Source: Saccharicrinis sp963675435 (lineage in GTDB: Bacteria; Bacteroidota; Bacteroidia; Bacteroidales; Marinilabiliaceae). From it: a stretch of DNA of 64,000 nucleotides. The stretch is taken from assembly GCA_963675435.1 (NCBI GenBank), contig OY776216.1, positions 2,232,001-2,296,000 of the forward strand, in the 5' to 3' direction. The position numbers and the translations under genes are program-made. Shown one piece after another: positions 1 to 8,048 of the stretch; positions within the stretch are counted from its first letter, which is position 1, and each line of letters opens with the position of its first letter. The notes beneath the pieces were generated by a model, which searched no databases, had not been told where the DNA came from, and saw nothing but the letters and a program-made list of their open reading frames with translations.

Positions 1-1
1 G

Positions 2-286
2 GTCATCATTATTGACAATGCAGGATTCCACTCTTTACAGCAATATGATATTCCTGAAAATATAAAACTAATACGCATACCACCATACAGTCCCGAACTT
101 AATCCATCTGAAAAGATATGGCATTACATAAAACAAAAATTTAAAAACAAAGTGTTTGAAAAACTATCAAATGTCAAAAAATGGTTACATGACTTTGTCA
201 AGAATGAATTAAGACCAGAAACAATAATATCAATCACTCATAATGAATTATACAACGATACCTTTGTCAATCATCTTGTAATTTAA
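2..286 (+). pseudogene. IS630-family transposase, C-terminal part (runs in from outside the window)
   Basis: The reading frame is open from the first bases and stops at 284-286. The protein carries the end of a DDE-superfamily catalytic domain: a conserved Asp in IIDNAGFH, then PPYSPELNPSEKIWHYIK with the catalytic Glu. This is the classic IS630/Tc1-like signature. Only the last 94 residues are inside the window, so I cannot tell whether the full element is intact. The 66 bases that follow before the next gene show no further coding signal. Confidence 0.85.
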
Positions 287-352
287 TTGATATAATCAAT
301 CACCCTGATGGTTTGATGGGACTTTTTGGGGCAGTTCGTGATTAATTATATT

Positions 353-1300
353 CTAAGTGTTGTGCGTTCGTGCTTTTTCTATTTCCTTTTTGACAAACAA
401 GTCTTTATCTGCATTTTGCAATATTCCACTGTTTATTAAGTCATTAAACCAAATCGAGAACACTTCTGCACCTTTGTAATTTAAGTGACCAAAATCTCCA
501 TATTCATCGTCATTTAAAGGAAAATCATCAAAATCCAAGAAATCAATATTTTTGAATTTTGTATTTTGTATTTTTAATAGTTTTCTTTCATTATTTCTAT
601 TCATATACTTATGCTGAGGACTTCTAACAAAATAAATCTTAATATTTTTAGAATTACAATAGTTAACAATTTTCTCTAACCACATAATATTTTCATAGGA
701 AATATCAATGTCTTCCTTTTCGTTATTAGTTATGAATTGCTCATTTTCTATTAACTCTTTTACCCTTTCCCTTATTAGATAGTTATAGCCTCCGTATCTT
801 CTGTTGATGGAATAATCAAATGCTACTAGCTTGGATAAATTATTTCGAGTTGATGTAGATAAAACTTTTATGAAATCATTTCTGTTTTTTTGATAAAGGT
901 AAAGCATGTCATCTTTGTCCATGAATGGAGAATGAACCGGAAAATATGCATTCATTTTTTCGAAGCCCCAAATCCATTTATCCATATTAGGTTGTATTGA
1001 ACCATTTGAATATTCAAGGAAAATGGCATTAACTTTATTGTTAGAAAGCACCTCTTTTATTTTGTGGTAAGTATAAAAATACCCTTCACCAGATTTTGAT
1101 AAATTCTTGAATTCTGCAATTAAATTGTCATTAAAAGCACATTCAGGGTGAGAATTGCCAAAAACAATGTATTTATAATCTTCTTTAAGTTGAAATTCAG
1201 AACAATATCTAATAAGTAGATGAATGGCTATAACAAATCCAATGACTACAATTGTGCTTGTAATAAGAAACAACCCTGTCTTTTTAATAAAATCATTCAT
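353..1300 (-). CDS. Membrane-anchored SGNH-like protein paired with an MBOAT acyltransferase
   Basis: The 315-residue protein has one N-terminal membrane helix (about residues 9-31). A GNSH block follows at about residue 48 and a late DFGHLNYKG block near residue 272, which together resemble the Ser-Asp-His arrangement of SGNH/DHHW-type proteins. It starts three bases after the stop of the MBOAT gene on the same strand, so the two form an operon. Such pairs acylate or deacylate exported polysaccharide (alginate O-acetylation, teichoic acid D-alanylation). The exact substrate cannot be read here. The catalytic Ser assignment is by motif position only. Confidence 0.6.
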   Translation of the reverse strand: MNDFIKKTGLFLITSTIVVIGFVIAIHLLIRYCSEFQLKEDYKYIVFGNSHPECAFNDNLIAEFKNLSKSGEGYFYTYHKIKEVLSNNKVNAIFLEYSNGSIQPNMDKWIWGFEKMNAYFPVHSPFMDKDDMLYLYQKNRNDFIKVLSTSTRNNLSKLVAFDYSINRRYGGYNYLIRERVKELIENEQFITNNEKEDIDISYENIMWLEKIVNYCNSKNIKIYFVRSPQHKYMNRNNERKLLKIQNTKFKNIDFLDFDDFPLNDDEYGDFGHLNYKGAEVFSIWFNDLINSGILQNADKDLFVKKEIEKARTHNT

Positions 1301-1303
1301 AGT

Positions 1304-2754
1304 TTAAAACTGAAAATAAATAAATTGTTGGTCTTGTTCCAAAAACATGAATATCAATAATATAATGCCAATATAGAAAGAAACTCTTAGTGTCCTATGC
1401 AGTTTAAAACCGAACCTCTCTATTGCATAATTTTCCTCTCTTCCTATCCATTCGATTGTAATAAATATTATTATCATCATTAAAACTTGCAGCGTATATA
1501 GTTTGCTTAACCCAATATCAGGAAAAGCAAATAATGATTGAGAAAATATTGTATTTAGAATTGAAATAGCATGACCGATATTTTCTGCTCTAAAGAAAAT
1601 CCACGCAAAGACCGTTAGTCCAAAAGTAACGAGCATAAGAAATAACTCTTTTATTGTCGGCAAATATTTCCCTTGAGCAACTATTTCTATATTATTTCTA
1701 TTATTGTTAGTGAGCAATAAGGGTAAGAAGTAGATAGCATTTATGATCCCCAAACAATGAATGTCCAATTCGCACCATGCCAAAATCCACTAACAATGAA
1801 AATGATAAATGTGTTTCTAACCTTCATTAAAGTTCCTCCACGACTGCCACCCAAAGGGATGTAAAGATAATCTCGGAACCAAGTTGAAAGCGAAATATGC
1901 CATCGTCTCCAAAACTCTGCAATGTCTCTTGAAAAATATGGGAATGCAAAGTTTCTCATTAGGTTAAAACCAAATAACCGAGAAGTTCCTATTGCAATAT
2001 CTGAATACCCAGAAAAATCGCCATAGATTTGGAAAGTAAAAAACAATGCTCCTAAAACAAGTGTACTACCATTCATATTGGCTGAGTTATTGAAAATATG
2101 ATTTGCAAATTCAGCACAATTGTCAGCAATAACTATTTTTTTGAACAGCCCCCAAAGTATTTGACGCATTCCGTCAACAGCCTTTGAATAATCAAAAGTA
2201 CGTTTGCAATAAAACTGCGGTAATAAATTTGTTGCTCTTTCAATTGGTCCTGCAACTAATTGAGGAAAGAAACTAACAAATGCAGAAAAAACAATAAAGT
2301 CTTTTGTCGGTTCCAGTTTTCTTTTGTATACATCAATCGTGTAACTTAATGTTTGAAATGTGTAGAAACTAATCCCGACAGGAAGAATGATATTCAAAGT
2401 GTTTGCTTTGATTTCAGTTCCGAAAAATGAAAAGGCAGTTATGAAATTATCGAGAAAGAAGTTGTAGTATTTAAAGAATCCCAAAAATCCAAGATTTACT
2501 AATATACTCGTCCATAAAAGGGCTTTTCGTTTATGTTGATTTTCTTCATTTCTTAGTTTCTGTCCGACTGTATAGTCAACAATTGTACTAAAAATAATGA
2601 GTGATAGAAACCTCCAATCCCACCAACCATAAAAAACATAACTTACTACCACAATCAGCAAGTTTTGAAGTTTCAGGTTTTTATTTGTTACAAACCAATA
2701 AAGTAAAAAAACTATCGGTAGGAAAATAGCAAAATCAATAGAGTTAAAAAGCAT
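1304..2754 (-). pseudogene. MBOAT-family O-acyltransferase with a single-base frameshift
   Basis: Two overlapping frames together make one MBOAT protein. The first (1741-2754) starts MLFNSIDFAIFLPIVF and holds the polytopic region plus the family motif GFWHGANWTFIVWG containing the catalytic His. It then stops at once. The second frame (1304 to about 1750) continues as IINAIYFLPLL with the remaining helices. The break is at TTTGGGGATC on the minus strand: a fifth G would restore W-G-I-I-N-A. The gene is therefore either inactivated by a homopolymer deletion or carries a sequencing error. It heads the operon with the SGNH-like gene. Intact homologues are usually about 470-480 residues, which fits the summed length. 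Confidence 0.8.
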
Positions 2755-2783
2755 AAAATTCTGTCTATTTTTTTAATATTTAA

Positions 2784-2796
2784 CTGATGTTTCCCA
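2784..2796 (+). repeat. Left terminal inverted repeat of the IS4-family element
   Basis: CTGATGTTTCCCA is an exact inverse of 4353-4365 and defines the left end of the element. Confidence 0.85.
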
Positions 2797-2903
2797 AGTG
2801 TGTTAAAACATTGTAAATCAAACAAAAAGAAGCATGATTAATTTTATTAATCCACTAATATTCAGTATTTTAGTGGTGCGATATCAATAAAAAACCATGC
2901 TTC

Positions 2904-4346
2904 ATGAGTAAAAGTACAAAAGTTTTTTCGGAGACAAACAGCTTTTTCACCTCAAGTGAAAAAGGAATTAATAGAATAATGGAATTATATCAGTCATTGC
3001 ATCTGAATAGGTTGAATCTGGGAGTTGATAATATGCCTCAATGTACTTTCCAAAAAGGTGATTTATTGCTGGCTTTGTTGTTGTTTCCACTATACTCACT
3101 CTCGAACGTATACCGGTACACCAAACATCCTTTATCACGCAGCATTGAAGCTAGTAAGAATACTTTTTATAGGCTAAAAAATGATAGCAATATCAATTGG
3201 AGAAGCCTCTTAACCAAATGTAATATCAAATTGCTAAAGCGGACCACAAGCACAAGCGCAACAAATAAGGAGTTAAACAAATGTTTAATAATAGACGATA
3301 CTGATTTTGAAAAATCAACCTATAAAACAGAGCATATTGGTAAGATATGGTCACATGTGAAAAATTGTAGGTTCTGGGGATATAAAGCATTATTTCTTGG
3401 CTATTGGGACGGCAAAAGTTTCTTCTCATTAGATTTTAGCCTACACAAAGAAAAAGGCAAAAACGAGAAAACTCCATTTGGACTGATGGTTAAACAAAGA
3501 AAAGCTCAATATTCAAAAAAAAGAGAAAAAGATTCATGCGGTTATTTGCGCGAACAAGAATTGATTGATGATAAAATATCTACAGCTATATCTATGATTA
3601 AAAGAGCTGTCAAACAAAAGTTTGATGTACACTATGTACTTATGGATAGTTGGTTTTTCTGTGAATCCATATTGAAAGCCGTTTTGTCATTAAATAAAGG
3701 AATACATATAGTTGGTATGGTAAAAATGGCAAAAGCAAAATATAGCTTCAATGGCGAATTGTATACAGCTAAAGAGCTTACCCAATTAGTAAAGCGCAGA
3801 AAAAAGGTAAAGAAAGAAAAAGCATTAAACCTATTTTGTGCCGAGGTTATTGTTGAGTACAAATCAATACCACTAAAGCTATTTTTCTGCAAAACAAGTA
3901 AGCATGGCAAGTGGCACCTGTTGGCGACTACCAATACTAAGCTGGGCATACTGAGTGCTTATGAAATATATAGTATCAGGTGGAGCATAGAAGTTTTCTT
4001 TAAAGAATCAAAACAATACTTTTCCTTGGGCAAATCACAATCCCAAGACTTTGATGCGCAAATAGCTGATGTATCACTAGCTATGATTGAATACAATGTA
4101 TTTAGTTTGGCAAAGAGGTTCGATGCATATGAAACAATGGGCGGTTTATTTGAAAAGGTATGCGATAATACTACAGAACTTACTATATCCATGAGAATAT
4201 GGGGATTTATTCTGGAACTATTACATATGATTGCTGAGATTATCGATAGTGATTTTAATGAACTAATTACCAATCTGATAAAAAATAAGCCTGAGGACAA
4301 TAAAATCTTCAGGCTAATAGAATTGCAGCTTTCAAATGCAGCTTAA
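2904..4346 (+). CDS. IS4-family DDE transposase
   Basis: The 480-residue protein is a DDE transposase. The first Asp is in LIIDDTDF (about residue 130) and the second in YVLMDSWFF (about 248). The IS4 family signature Y-(2)-R-(3)-E-(6)-K is present exactly as YSIRWSIEVFFKESK near residue 355, with the catalytic Glu. The length is normal for the family and no frame damage is visible, so the enzyme is probably active. It lies between 13-bp inverted repeats. Confidence 0.92.
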   Translation: MSKSTKVFSETNSFFTSSEKGINRIMELYQSLHLNRLNLGVDNMPQCTFQKGDLLLALLLFPLYSLSNVYRYTKHPLSRSIEASKNTFYRLKNDSNINWRSLLTKCNIKLLKRTTSTSATNKELNKCLIIDDTDFEKSTYKTEHIGKIWSHVKNCRFWGYKALFLGYWDGKSFFSLDFSLHKEKGKNEKTPFGLMVKQRKAQYSKKREKDSCGYLREQELIDDKISTAISMIKRAVKQKFDVHYVLMDSWFFCESILKAVLSLNKGIHIVGMVKMAKAKYSFNGELYTAKELTQLVKRRKKVKKEKALNLFCAEVIVEYKSIPLKLFFCKTSKHGKWHLLATTNTKLGILSAYEIYSIRWSIEVFFKESKQYFSLGKSQSQDFDAQIADVSLAMIEYNVFSLAKRFDAYETMGGLFEKVCDNTTELTISMRIWGFILELLHMIAEIIDSDFNELITNLIKNKPEDNKIFRLIELQLSNAA

Positions 4347-4352
4347 ATAACA

Positions 4353-4365
4353 TGGGAAACATCAG
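4353..4365 (-). repeat. Right terminal inverted repeat of the IS4-family element
   Basis: TGGGAAACATCAG is the exact reverse complement of the 13-bp left end and defines the right end of the element. Confidence 0.85.
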
Positions 4366-4450
4366 AATAATAACAGTAAAACTTATAATTTGAAATAAGA
4401 ATAAAGGAAGCGAACATATAATCTTAAAATATTAAGACTTAATCTCTTAA

Positions 4451-4548
4451 CAATCGAAAATCGCCAAATTTTAATTGCAGTAAAGAGAGTAGGTACGGGC
4501 GTGGTCTGTACTACTTTACTGCGTGGGTGTTTGGCGATACCTCGATTG
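4451..4548. other. 98-bp extended imperfect palindrome (structured RNA or recombination/replication site)
   Basis: The outer arms are CAATCGA-AA-ATCGCCAAA (4451-4468) and TTTGGCGAT-ACC-TCGATTG (4530-4548). The inner arms are GCAGTAAAG (4477-4485) and CTTTACTGC (4514-4522), extended by GTAG-GTAC (4489-4496) against GTACTAC (4508-4514). The apical loop is 4497-4507. About 33 nested base pairs form one long hairpin with internal loops. It lies 42 bases before the start of a small gene and just outside the IS4 element. No T-run follows, so it is not an ordinary terminator. It could be a non-coding RNA, a 5' leader structure, or a DNA cruciform used as an attachment site or origin. Confidence 0.6.
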
Positions 4549-4590
4549 TTGGTGGTTTCAGTGCCACGCTCCTTTTTTATACCATAGAGA

Positions 4591-4899
4591 ATGAAAGATT
4601 TATATGTTTGGTTACAAAACGAGGTAAACGAATCGCTTGAGTTATTGGATAATGAAATCATAAAAGATGAAGCAGATAAAATCGTCTTTTCTTCCAGTAA
4701 GGACTTCCTGATTAACAGCAAAGATGTATTGAAAAAATTGGTTGACCTTCTATCTGAATATGATTTGGATATAATGAAACTGATTAATTTAATTGCCAAA
4801 CTAAAAACCGAGGGCAATGATGCTGATGAAGATACCATCATTCAATCTATGATTGTGAAAATGTTGGAAACAAGCTCCCCGGACCCAAAAACTCGATAA
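4591..4899 (+). CDS. Hypothetical 102-residue acidic helical protein
   Basis: I do not recognise this family. The protein is rich in Leu, Lys, Asp and Glu with heptad-like hydrophobic spacing, so it is probably an all-helical cytosolic protein. It has no signal peptide or membrane segment. It follows the long palindrome directly and shares orientation with the small genes and the dpt operon downstream. A weak terminator-like hairpin lies about 85 bases after its stop. Confidence 0.5.
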   Translation: MKDLYVWLQNEVNESLELLDNEIIKDEADKIVFSSSKDFLINSKDVLKKLVDLLSEYDLDIMKLINLIAKLKTEGNDADEDTIIQSMIVKMLETSSPDPKTR

Positions 4900-5407
4900 T
4901 TTTCCATATCTTTATATAGCTAATTGTTAAGGGTATAATACTTGAATTTATGCCCAATTATCACTTTACTACTTTAAAAATGAGCCTCTTATCGGGGCTT
5001 TTCGTGTTTATATACCTTTCTTGTTTTAACAGATGCTTTTATTTGCTTCTTTTTATTGCCCGAATTGTTTCAATAACATCGCGGCATAGTATAAAAAATC
5101 CCAATTGTAATTTAAAACAGGCTTATTTTTTTAGCCATTTTGCAAAAGCAGTCTTAAAATTTATACCTATTCCCCATTCTTGCCATTATTTTTTTCAATC
5201 TTCTCAAAAGGATTTAAAACATACCCTCCAAAAAAATCAACATTCAAAAAAGCCTTTAAAATATTGTCTCAAAGTCCTCAAAAGCACTCTGAATAAGCTA
5301 AAAAGTATTCAAAAGCCTTCAAAAACAATTGAAATATACTCTACAAGGCTACTTTATTCAATATTACAGGTGCGTTATCGCTCATTTTTTAACCCAAATC
5401 CAACGCT
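4900..5407. other. 508-base stretch without a supported gene; phased A-tracts
   Basis: An open frame of 153 codons exists (4950-5411), but its translation is low-complexity Ser/Lys/Leu/Phe text with unusual codons and no domain-like pattern, so I do not call it a gene. From about 5195 to 5345 the DNA repeatedly carries short runs such as TCAAAAG, TTTAAAA and CCTTCAAAA roughly one helical turn apart, a pattern typical of intrinsically bent DNA. It may be a leader or control region for the DUF4248-like and J-domain genes. Confidence 0.4.
4983..5003 (+). terminator. Weak terminator-like hairpin after the 102-residue gene
   Basis: AGCCTC (4983-4988) can pair with GGGGCT (4994-4999), with one G-U pair and a five-base loop, followed by TTTT. 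The stem is short, so this is a tentative call. Confidence 0.35.
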
Positions 5408-5641
5408 ATGATAATACGCAGAACCATATTAAAGCAGGATTTGGTAAAGAAACTTTACCCTGATAGTATTTCCATTAAGTCAGCAATGCAGCAGCTCCGA
5501 AACGAAATTGACGTTTGTCCGGCACTCAAACAACAGATTGAACAGGCTGGAAATACAAAACGCCATTATTACAACAAACAACAGCTCCTATTAATACTGG
5601 AACATTTTTGTATTACACTTGATGAATTTGAACAACTATGA
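5408..5641 (+). CDS. Small DUF4248-like protein
   Basis: The 77-residue protein follows the pattern of Bacteroidota DUF4248 proteins: a short basic N-terminus, a segment LVKKLYPDSISIKSAMQQLR that looks like a DNA-binding helical unit, then a C-terminal helix ending in DEFEQL. The family has no established function and is common in mobile regions of Bacteroidota. Its stop overlaps the start of the next gene (ATGA), so the two are translationally coupled. Confidence 0.5.
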   Translation: MIIRRTILKQDLVKKLYPDSISIKSAMQQLRNEIDVCPALKQQIEQAGNTKRHYYNKQQLLLILEHFCITLDEFEQL

Positions 5642-5985
5642 ACTATTTCTCAGGCATAACCGATATTGAACAAGCCAAACTACGTTACCGAAAACTAGCA
5701 AAACAACTACACCCCGATGCCGGAGGAACTGCCATTGAATTTCAAAATATGCGTAATGAATATCAAACCTTGTTTCTAAAGCTCCAGCAAAGTGGCTCTA
5801 CTTCTAATCCACCAAAACAAGTATCTCTTGAAAAAGAGTTAATCAGCGAATTAGGTCAGATTGCCAAAGTGCTGATAAAAAAACAAGTGCCACAGGATTA
5901 CTTACGACAGAAAATGCAAACAACAGAATCTCCATTGAAGAGAGGATTACTAGGTAATATTGCTGATTTATTGGATAGTTTATAA
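5638..5985 (+). CDS. J-domain (DnaJ-like) small protein
   Basis: The 115-residue protein begins with a J-domain: YRKLAKQLHPDAGG contains the invariant HPD tripeptide (about residues 26-28) after a basic helix II, followed by FQNMRNEYQTLF as helix III. The rest is a short helical tail without zinc or substrate-binding domains. J-domain proteins recruit and stimulate Hsp70 (DnaK). In this coupled small-gene setting it may be a mobile-element factor that borrows host DnaK. The family call is firm; the role is inference. Confidence 0.8.
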   Translation: MNYFSGITDIEQAKLRYRKLAKQLHPDAGGTAIEFQNMRNEYQTLFLKLQQSGSTSNPPKQVSLEKELISELGQIAKVLIKKQVPQDYLRQKMQTTESPLKRGLLGNIADLLDSL

Positions 5986-6000
5986 TAGTTCTGCTTCATT

Positions 6001-6043
6001 TTACCATTATATTATGGTAACCAAATACCGTTTATAAGCGGTA
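6001..6043. promoter_or_regulatory. Two adjacent palindromes, candidate operators upstream of the XRE regulator
   Basis: TTACCAT (6001-6007) is exactly inverted as ATGGTAA (6014-6020). Next to it, TACCGTTTATAAGCGGTA (6026-6043) is a near-perfect 18-bp palindrome with one mismatched pair. The related half-site AATGGTA recurs at 6051-6057. This cluster in the 91-base gap before the XRE gene is what an autoregulated HTH operon promoter would look like. Confidence 0.5.
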
Positions 6044-6076
6044 CTTTAAGAATGGTATTCTTTTAACCTTTACATT

Positions 6077-6343
6077 ATGAAAAAAGAATTACCTATAGAC
6101 GAGGAATTACTGTTTAAGTTAATAGGTGCTCGACTAAAGCAGTTGAGAATCGAAAAAGGCTTTACTAATTATGAACATTTTGCCTACGATAATAGTATTT
6201 CAAGAACCCAATATGGGAAGTATGAAACAGGTAGTAATATTCAGATATTAACTCTGTTCAAAATACTAAGAGGGCTTAATATATCATTTGAAGAATTCTT
6301 CTCTCAAGGTTTTGATGAATTATTTGTAAAGAATGATGAATAA
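6077..6343 (+). CDS. XRE-family HTH regulator heading the dpt operon
   Basis: The 88-residue protein is a single Cro/CI-type helix-turn-helix domain: GARLKQLRIEKGFTNYEHFA is helices 1-2, SRTQYGKYETG is the recognition region, and FKILRGLNISFEEFF completes the fold. Its last 11 bases overlap the start of dptF, so the two are co-translated. It probably represses or balances the operon through the palindromes at 6001-6043. Confidence 0.82.
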   Translation: MKKELPIDEELLFKLIGARLKQLRIEKGFTNYEHFAYDNSISRTQYGKYETGSNIQILTLFKILRGLNISFEEFFSQGFDELFVKNDE

Positions 6344-8048
6344 CCCTTTAAAGATTGAGTTTGAGAAACTCAGAGAATCGTCAAGACATGCAGTAATACA
6401 GGGAGATAATGATTCTCTTGATGAATTAAGAAAGTACCTTCATATTGAAAGACAAGTTGAAAGGAGCCTTGAAACCTTAGTCATAGATTCTGCGAATCAA
6501 CCAGGGGGGAGACTTATACTTGTTTGTGGTAATGTTGGTGATGGGAAATCGCATGTTTTATCTTATTTGAATCATAAAATAAAGAATGAAATCTCATCCT
6601 TTAAGATTCATAACGATGCAACAGAAGCACATAAACCGAATGAAACATCGATTGAAACATTAAGTCGAGTTTTATCTCCATTTTGTGACCAGCAGATAGA
6701 AAATACTGAACACAAATTAATTCTTGCAATTAACCTAGGAACTCTTAACAACTTCCTAGATGAGAAAAGGAATGACTTTCAATCATTATCAAGATATGTT
6801 GAGGATAGTCGAATATTAAGTAGTGGTATAGCTGCAAGTAATACATCTCATAAGACCTTTTGTCATGTGAATTTTACGGATTATCACATGTATTCGTTAG
6901 CAGACAAACACCCAAAATCAGAAATTCTTTCTTCTATCTTTAATAAGATATTTTCTTCAAATCCTAATAATCTTTTTTATAAAGCCTACTTGAAGCACAA
7001 AAAGAATATTGAATCAGGTTCCGAATGCCCAATTCTTTATAATTATGAGTTTTTATTAGATGATAACAATAAAAGGCAACTAATAGACCTTATCATTCAG
7101 GCAATGGTTAAGAATAAAGAGATAATTTCAATGAGGTCTATTTTAAACTTTATTTATGATCTAATAATTCCGGTTGATTATTCATCTAGTTTGTATAATG
7201 GGAAACCTAAGGAAAATTGTAGCCTAAGCTTTTTTAATAATATACTTCCAAATTATATTTTTGAGCACAAGACAATCTCATCTCTTTTATGGAATATTGG
7301 AAAGTTAGACCCATATCACTACAGGACATCAAAGTTGGATGAATTAGCGATAAATATATACAATAGTGATGAGCCTGTTAAGTTTTTTATTGAATATGGC
7401 CTGATTGCTAATGGCGATATTTTAGAAAGCTCAATTAACTCACTAAAAAATGATGATAGAGAGCAAATCATTAAGCTGTTTGCAAGACTATCCTTTTTTC
7501 GTTCAAAAGAGTTTGCTAAGGGAGATGAGTTTTATTATAAATATATGCAGCTATTGTTTGATTGGAACAGGAATAACCTAGATGCAGTAAAGGCGGTAAA
7601 CAGACTAACCGAAGAGTCAATTAGAAAATGGAATGGAGACTCGAAACAGGCTCAAAAAACAATAATCGATTTAGGTAAAAAACAAACAAAATATAGAGTT
7701 TTAAAGAAACTACAGCTTGAACCTGTTTTTGAGAGATGTACTGAAAGTGACAAATCTGAACTGGATGTTTTTTCACCACAGTTTTCTGTTTCATTTAAGA
7801 ATTCATCAGGAACAAATACTATCCATGTTGACTACGAGCTTTTTAAGCTATTTGAGAAAATTCAGAGAGGCTATCGTCCAAATAGACAAGACACCAATAA
7901 TAATGTGAGTTTTGCAAATTTTACCAAGGAACTTGTGGCGCAGAAAGATGTGTCTGAATTATGGATAGACGAAGTAAACATTGGCAAAGAATCTGATTTT
8001 CTTTTAACAAAGGATAGTTATGGTGATTATAAATTTATGAAACTATAA
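6333..8048 (+). CDS. dptF: DptF, ATPase of the phosphorothioation-dependent restriction complex
   Basis: The 571-residue protein has a Walker A motif GNVGDGKS at residues 66-73 near its N-terminus and a long helical remainder. Length, P-loop position and the order with the next two genes match DptF. In Dnd systems DptF, DptG and DptH act together to restrict DNA that lacks phosphorothioates, with the Dnd modification protecting the host. Two adjacent ATG codons make the start ambiguous by one residue. It overlaps the HTH gene upstream by 11 bases and dptG by one base. Confidence 0.85.
   Translation: MMNNPLKIEFEKLRESSRHAVIQGDNDSLDELRKYLHIERQVERSLETLVIDSANQPGGRLILVCGNVGDGKSHVLSYLNHKIKNEISSFKIHNDATEAHKPNETSIETLSRVLSPFCDQQIENTEHKLILAINLGTLNNFLDEKRNDFQSLSRYVEDSRILSSGIAASNTSHKTFCHVNFTDYHMYSLADKHPKSEILSSIFNKIFSSNPNNLFYKAYLKHKKNIESGSECPILYNYEFLLDDNNKRQLIDLIIQAMVKNKEIISMRSILNFIYDLIIPVDYSSSLYNGKPKENCSLSFFNNILPNYIFEHKTISSLLWNIGKLDPYHYRTSKLDELAINIYNSDEPVKFFIEYGLIANGDILESSINSLKNDDREQIIKLFARLSFFRSKEFAKGDEFYYKYMQLLFDWNRNNLDAVKAVNRLTEESIRKWNGDSKQAQKTIIDLGKKQTKYRVLKKLQLEPVFERCTESDKSELDVFSPQFSVSFKNSSGTNTIHVDYELFKLFEKIQRGYRPNRQDTNNNVSFANFTKELVAQKDVSELWIDEVNIGKESDFLLTKDSYGDYKFMKL

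Larger units (their letters stand above)
2784..4365 (+). mobile_element. Complete IS4-family insertion sequence
   Basis: The 1582-bp element has perfect 13-bp terminal inverted repeats, CTGATGTTTCCCA at 2784-2796 and its reverse complement at 4353-4365. One transposase gene fills it. I could not find a convincing target duplication: the left flank reads AATATTTAA and the right flank AATAATAAC. It sits immediately upstream of the MBOAT gene and may have removed that gene's original promoter region. Confidence 0.88.

Noticed and set aside
1741..1783. Programmed ribosomal frameshift in the MBOAT gene
   Set aside because: No slippery heptamer with a following structure, and MBOAT proteins do not use recoding; a plain G deletion is simpler.
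4383..4841. 152-codon minus-strand frame over the palindrome and the 102-residue gene
   Set aside because: It runs antisense through a better plus-strand gene and through the hairpin, with no protein-like features.
4950..5411. 153-codon open frame on the plus strand
   Set aside because: Low-complexity Ser/Lys/Leu/Phe translation, no domain pattern and A-tract DNA beneath it; better explained as non-coding.
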